A stretch of DNA of 8,435 nucleotides from DSWT01 sp036845725 (GTDB lineage Bacteria > Chloroflexota > Anaerolineae > B4-G1 > SLSP01), in NCBI GenBank assembly GCA_036845725.1, contig DAIUDK010000180.1, positions 1 to 8,435 of the forward strand. The letters run 5' to 3'. Position 1 is the stretch's first letter. Each line of letters begins with the position of its first letter. This document shows positions 5,612-8,435 of the stretch, in pieces. Both the position numbers and the translations under genes were made by a program. Under the pieces are notes generated by a model. It had not been told where the DNA came from. It made no database searches and saw nothing but the letters and a program-made list of their open reading frames with translations.

Positions 5612-5621
5612 CTCCCAGGAA
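5591..5621. promoter_or_regulatory. Near-perfect inverted repeat spanning the -10 box
   Basis: TTCCTcGAGAT (5591-5601) and ATCTCccAGGAA (5610-5621) are inverted copies with ten matching pairs and a one-base length difference between the two blocks. The repeat brackets the -10 box of the signal peptidase promoter. Because most of it lies upstream of the predicted transcript start, it would act in DNA, as an operator, rather than as an RNA hairpin. Confidence 0.35.
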
Positions 5622-5645
5622 ACTGTTGCTTTTGGAGGCTCAACA

Positions 5646-6296
5646 TTGGTTGAAGAACATATGGGCGAGGATTCGCCCGATGTCGGCGTCGTAACGCCGG
5701 TAGAGACGCCAGCGGAAGAGGCGACCGAGGAAGAACCCTCGCTGAGTCGTTCATTCGGCATCCGTTCATGGTTACAAGATGTCCTGGAAACGTTACTGCT
5801 GGCGGCGATTCTCTTTCTAGTGATCAATACCCTGACCGGGCGTTACCAGGTACATGGGCAAAGCATGGAACCGAGCCTGCACGATGGACAATATCTCATC
5901 GCCAGCAAGGTCGTTTACTGGCTGCGCTCTCCCGAACGCGGGGACGTCATCGTGCTAGATCCGCCGAACGAACAGAGTGAAATCCCGTACATCAAACGAG
6001 TCATCGGGCTACCGGGCGATGTCGTGGAAGTCCGGGAACAACGGGTATGGGTCAACGGCGTGGCGCTGAACGAACCGTACATCAGCGCACCGCCTGGCTA
6101 CACCGGCAACTGGATCGTTACCGAAGAGCAATATTTTGTCCTCGGCGACAACCGCAACAATTCAAGCGACTCGCATGCCTGGGGATTGTTGCCGCGTGAA
6201 CAGATATTGGGTAAAGCCATCTTTAGTTATTGGCCGCCGGAAACGTGGGGTGTCATTCCTCATTATACTTTCCCAGAGTTACAAACAGTACAGTAG
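5646..6296 (+). CDS. lepB: Type I signal peptidase (first of a tandem pair)
   Basis: A 216-residue S26-family membrane serine protease that removes signal peptides from exported proteins at the outer face of the membrane. One membrane span lies at about 48-62. The catalytic Ser73 is in GQSMEPSLHDGQYLI, and the general base Lys117 is in IPYIKRVIGLPGD. The conserved GDNRNNSSDS box starts at 167. The cytoplasmic N-terminus (1-35) is acidic and rich in Pro, Glu and Thr. The start is taken as TTG at 5646 because GGAGG lies seven bases upstream; the in-frame ATG at 5661 is 22 bases from it, too far. The gene is first in a unit with a second signal peptidase eight bases downstream. By hand alignment the two agree at about 124 of 175 positions from the membrane span to the C-terminus, without gaps. 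Confidence 0.95.
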   Translation: MVEEHMGEDSPDVGVVTPVETPAEEATEEEPSLSRSFGIRSWLQDVLETLLLAAILFLVINTLTGRYQVHGQSMEPSLHDGQYLIASKVVYWLRSPERGDVIVLDPPNEQSEIPYIKRVIGLPGDVVEVREQRVWVNGVALNEPYISAPPGYTGNWIVTEEQYFVLGDNRNNSSDSHAWGLLPREQILGKAIFSYWPPETWGVIPHYTFPELQTVQ

Positions 6297-6304
6297 GGCC
6301 TAAT

Positions 6305-6934
6305 ATGGCATGGACTAAACAGACGACAATCAGCGGTGGGGAGGCGGATGCACTCGCTGCGGATGGATTGGTAAACACATCCGAGGGCAGGGTGACGGTA
6401 TGGGCATGGTTTCGGGATCTACTTGAAACGTTAATCCTTGCCGTGATCATCTTCCTCGTGGTGAACACCTTCACCGGGCGCTACGAGGTGCAATCGATCA
6501 GCATGGAGCCGACGCTGCACGAAGGCCAATACCTGATTGTGAGTAAAATCGCGTACTGGTTCCACGGACCCGAGCGCGGCGACGTCATCGTGCTTGACCC
6601 ACCAAACGAACGGAGCGAGATTCCCTACATCAAGCGCGTCATCGGACTGCCCGGCGAAAAAGTGGAGGTGCGCGATGGACGTGTTTGGGTTAATGATATC
6701 GCGTTGAACGAGCCATACATCAGCGGCCCCCCTAGCTACACCGAAAGCCGCATCCTCGGCGCTGGCGAGTATCTGGTCCTGGGCGACAACCGCAACAACT
6801 CCAGCGACTCACACATCTGGGGCGTCCTGCCGCGCGAGAACGTCATCGGGAAATCCATCTTCCGCTACTGGCCACCGGAAAAATGGGGGCTGATCCCCCA
6901 TTACACCTTCCCCGAGTTGGAGGTTGCTCCGTGA
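6305..6934 (+). CDS. lepB: Type I signal peptidase (second of a tandem pair)
   Basis: A 209-residue paralogue of the preceding gene with all catalytic features: one membrane span at about 41-55, Ser66 in SISMEPTLHEGQYLI, Lys110 in IPYIKRVIGLPGE, and GDNRNNSSDS starting at 160. The start is ATG 6305, with a modest AGGG six bases upstream and eight bases from the previous stop; the upstream in-frame ATG at 6230 lies inside the first gene and was rejected. Differences from the first copy concentrate in the N-terminal tail, the residues just before the serine (QSIS versus HGQS), and the loop around 143-156 (YTESRILGAGE versus YTGNWIVTEEQ). The substrate-binding region before the catalytic serine may therefore differ, but the two could also be redundant. 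Confidence 0.95.
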   Translation: MAWTKQTTISGGEADALAADGLVNTSEGRVTVWAWFRDLLETLILAVIIFLVVNTFTGRYEVQSISMEPTLHEGQYLIVSKIAYWFHGPERGDVIVLDPPNERSEIPYIKRVIGLPGEKVEVRDGRVWVNDIALNEPYISGPPSYTESRILGAGEYLVLGDNRNNSSDSHIWGVLPRENVIGKSIFRYWPPEKWGLIPHYTFPELEVAP

Positions 6935-7239
6935 TACCACCGGAAGATTCCTCTAGTGAGGATACCCACGTCAACTACACCTGCCCCAATTGCGCAATGG
7001 GCAACCTCAAGCCGATCAAGATCACCTACACGCGCCGGTGGGGACAGGAGTTGATTGTCGTGCCGGATTTTGCGGCGTGGCGCTGCGACTCGTGCGGGTT
7101 CACCCGTTACGACAGCGCGGCGCTGGCACAAATTCGCCTGCTGCTCGGCCCGGATGAAGAAGAACTGATCGAACCTTTTCCACGCCGCGCCCGCACGGAA
7201 GGCCCCGGCGAAATCGGCCCGCGCCGCTGGATGCCATGA
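6931..7239 (+). CDS. Small CxxC/CxxC zinc-finger protein (YgiT-type-like)
   Basis: A 102-residue protein with two cysteine pairs, C18-P-N-C21 and C52-D-S-C55-G, about 30 residues apart. The second sits in WRCDSCGFTRYD, like the YgiT-type zinc fingers found as antitoxin N-termini or free-standing proteins. No helix-turn-helix or toxin partner is present, so an antitoxin role is not supported. The start is GTG 6931, with TGGAGG seven bases upstream; it overlaps the signal peptidase stop as GTGA, indicating translational coupling. An ATG at 6883 in the same frame lies within the upstream gene and was rejected. The C-terminus is acidic then basic (DEEELIEP, RRAR) and probably flexible. Confidence 0.8.
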   Translation: MIPPEDSSSEDTHVNYTCPNCAMGNLKPIKITYTRRWGQELIVVPDFAAWRCDSCGFTRYDSAALAQIRLLLGPDEEELIEPFPRRARTEGPGEIGPRRWMP

Positions 7240-7248
7240 GCATTTGGC

Positions 7249-7276
7249 TTGACAAATCCTAAGCCTACGCTAAAAT
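7249..7276 (+). promoter_or_regulatory. Promoter of tRNA-Phe
   Basis: A perfect TTGACA (7249-7254) and TAAAAT (7271-7276) are 16 bases apart. The predicted start near 7283 is about five bases before the mature tRNA 5' end, typical of a stable-RNA promoter. Confidence 0.85.
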
Positions 7277-7287
7277 GTAACCGTGTT

Positions 7288-7361
7288 GCCGAGATAGCTC
7301 AGCTCGGTAGAGCAGGGGACTGAAAATCCCTGTGTCCTGAGTTCAATTCTCAGTCTCGGCA
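7288..7361 (+). tRNA. tRNA-Phe (anticodon GAA)
   Basis: A full cloverleaf folds. The acceptor stem is GCCGAGA (7288-7294) with TCTCGGC (7354-7360). The D-stem is GCTC/GAGC with a GG-containing loop. The anticodon stem is GGGGA/TCCCT with loop CTGAAAA, placing GAA at 7322-7324. The variable loop has 5 bases. The T-stem is CTGAG/CTCAG with loop TTCAATT. The discriminator base is A7361. The 3' CCA is not encoded and must be added after transcription. The gene has its own promoter and a terminator starting five bases downstream. Confidence 0.97.
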
Positions 7362-7365
7362 CTGG

Positions 7366-7401
7366 AAAACGGGATCGCGTCAGGCGATCCCGTTTTTGTT
7401 T
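7366..7401 (+). terminator. Intrinsic terminator after tRNA-Phe
   Basis: AAAACGGGATCGC (7366-7378) pairs perfectly over 13 bases with GCGATCCCGTTTT (7384-7396) around a 5-base loop, and TGTTT follows. This is a strong terminator for the tRNA, and it lies only 28 bases before the next gene. Confidence 0.92.
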
Positions 7402-7429
7402 CCCCACCCTGACGGATAAGGAGGACAAG

Positions 7430-8435
7430 ATGAAGCGAGGTGCTTGCTTTCTGGTTCTGCTCGTGGTGTTGATCTCGTCGCCAACCTTTTCTGCCCGCGC
7501 AGCCAGAGTATCACAACTAAACGGAGCGACAGTATCTAGCCAGGCTGTTGCCCCCACCGATCCGATCATTCCCCCAACGTGGGACGTCGTCGCCGACAAT
7601 TTCGAGAGCGGCAGCCTCGCCGCCTGGAGCACCGTGGAGCCATCGCGCTTGAGCCTGCTGCCCGGCGGCGGGTACAACGGCTCGACCGGCCTGGCGGTCG
7701 CCGTGGGCCAGGATGATGCCTACATCTACCAGAGCCGCGTCGCCTACGCCGTCGAAGGCTATCTCACCTTCTGGCTCAACCCCAACGGCGTGCTCTTGCC
7801 GGAGCCGACGCCCAATTACTGGCCGCCGGGCACGTCGCTGTGCGCCGGTGAGGTACGCAGTTCCGCCAGCGATTGGTGGCCGCCGCTAATCGGCTTCTAC
7901 CTGCGCAAACCGCCCGGTCAGGACTACCAGGGCTATCTCGCTTATCCCAAAGAAAGCGGCTATTTTTACGACTGGCAATCCGGCGCGTTTCCGCTGACTG
8001 AGGGCTGGCAGAAAATCACCCTTGGCTACCGGATCGACTCGTGGGTCGCCGTGTGGGTCAACGACACGCTCGTGCGCTACTACGACAGCGAAATCGTCCA
8101 CGACGATCCCTCCGGCGACGTGATCGAGTTCGGCAAGGTCAACTCGAATTCCAGCAGCACGCCCTCCGGCTCGATCCGCCTCGACGACGTGGCTTTTCTG
8201 GTGCCGCGAGTGGATGATCTGTGGGTGGATGCAATCAACGGCAGCGAGGAGAACGACGGCCTGACCCCCGCCACGGCCTTCCGCACGATCCAGCGTGCCG
8301 CCGACCTGGCCGGGCCAGGCACGACCGTGCACATCCTGCCGGGCATCTATCGCGAGACGGTGTACCCGGCTTTAAGCGGCAGCGCCGCCGAACCGGCCGT
8401 CTATCGCGCCGAAAACGGCCCCGGCACGGCAGTCA
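7430..8435 (+). CDS. Secreted LamG-like and right-handed beta-helix protein, 5' part
   Basis: The frame is open from ATG 7430 to the right edge (335 codons), so the 3' end is missing. AAGGAGG lies five bases upstream of the start. A Sec signal peptide is clear: MKRGACFLVLLVVLISS, with likely cleavage after A-R-A at 24. Residues about 55-260 look like a concanavalin/LamG-type jelly roll: it opens with DNFESGSLAAW and ends with SGSIRLDDVAFLVP, with KITLGYRIDSWVAVWVNDT in the core. From 264 on, LWVDAINGSEENDGLTPATA, then FRTIQRAADL and VHILPGIYRETV form the standard opening of pectin-lyase-like parallel beta-helix proteins (DUF1565-like). Such proteins are exported, often bind or cut polysaccharides, or act as surface proteins. 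Catalytic residues would lie beyond the window. No separate promoter is seen between the tRNA terminator and the start. Confidence 0.85.
   Translation, partial: MKRGACFLVLLVVLISSPTFSARAARVSQLNGATVSSQAVAPTDPIIPPTWDVVADNFESGSLAAWSTVEPSRLSLLPGGGYNGSTGLAVAVGQDDAYIYQSRVAYAVEGYLTFWLNPNGVLLPEPTPNYWPPGTSLCAGEVRSSASDWWPPLIGFYLRKPPGQDYQGYLAYPKESGYFYDWQSGAFPLTEGWQKITLGYRIDSWVAVWVNDTLVRYYDSEIVHDDPSGDVIEFGKVNSNSSSTPSGSIRLDDVAFLVPRVDDLWVDAINGSEENDGLTPATAFRTIQRAADLAGPGTTVHILPGIYRETVYPALSGSAAEPAVYRAENGPGTAV

Noticed and set aside
6931..7239. Zinc-finger gene as the antitoxin of a toxin-antitoxin pair
   Set aside because: There is no helix-turn-helix in the protein and no toxin-like gene beside it; the next gene is a tRNA.
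7288..7401. tRNA-Phe as an integration site for a mobile element
   Set aside because: tRNA 3' ends are common attachment sites, but no integrase gene and no direct repeat of the tRNA end are seen in the window.
7270..7677. Minus-strand open frame of 135 codons across the tRNA
   Set aside because: Part of it is the antisense of tRNA-Phe, a well-known source of false protein calls, and the rest opposes the secreted protein gene.

Overview
The window looks like chromosomal DNA from a free-living bacterium, most likely a member of the Chloroflexota (Anaerolineae-like). This is an inference from gene content: two tandem signal peptidases, a zinc-ribbon/OB-fold membrane protein next to a COG1784-type permease, and a large secreted beta-helix protein. 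No 16S rRNA or other phylogenetic marker is present. The left half is transcribed leftward and the right half rightward, with a divergent promoter region near 4586-4733.

Left arm (minus strand, in transcription order): a two-part GNAT acetyltransferase (3683-4555); a 133-bp spacer made of short degenerate repeats and a hairpin; then a head-to-tail gene pair. The pair is a membrane-anchored protein with four OB-folds (2137-3549), whose stop codon directly abuts the start of a TctA/COG1784-like multi-span permease (823-2136). Next come a spacer with a large imperfect inverted repeat and a possible terminator, an Rnk/GreA-type RNA-polymerase-binding protein (242-658), and the 5' end of a YdeI/OmpD-associated family gene that runs off the left edge (1-138).

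Right arm (plus strand): a GNAT-like protein (4734-5228) and an 83-residue two-span membrane protein (5269-5520), closed by a clear intrinsic terminator. A new promoter then serves a three-gene unit of two tandem type I signal peptidases (5646-6296, 6305-6934) and a small CxxC/CxxC zinc-finger protein (6931-7239) overlapping the second peptidase by 4 bases. A tRNA-Phe(GAA) follows with its own promoter and terminator (7249-7401). Last is the start of a secreted LamG-like plus right-handed beta-helix protein (7430 to the right edge). Both edge genes are incomplete.

The parts most worth following up are the four-OB-fold/permease pair, which lacks the usual tripartite-transporter partners; the divergent promoter region, which carries two perfect dyads placed where operators would sit; and the tandem signal peptidases. 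No CRISPR array, insertion sequence, phage gene or complete new defence system is visible.
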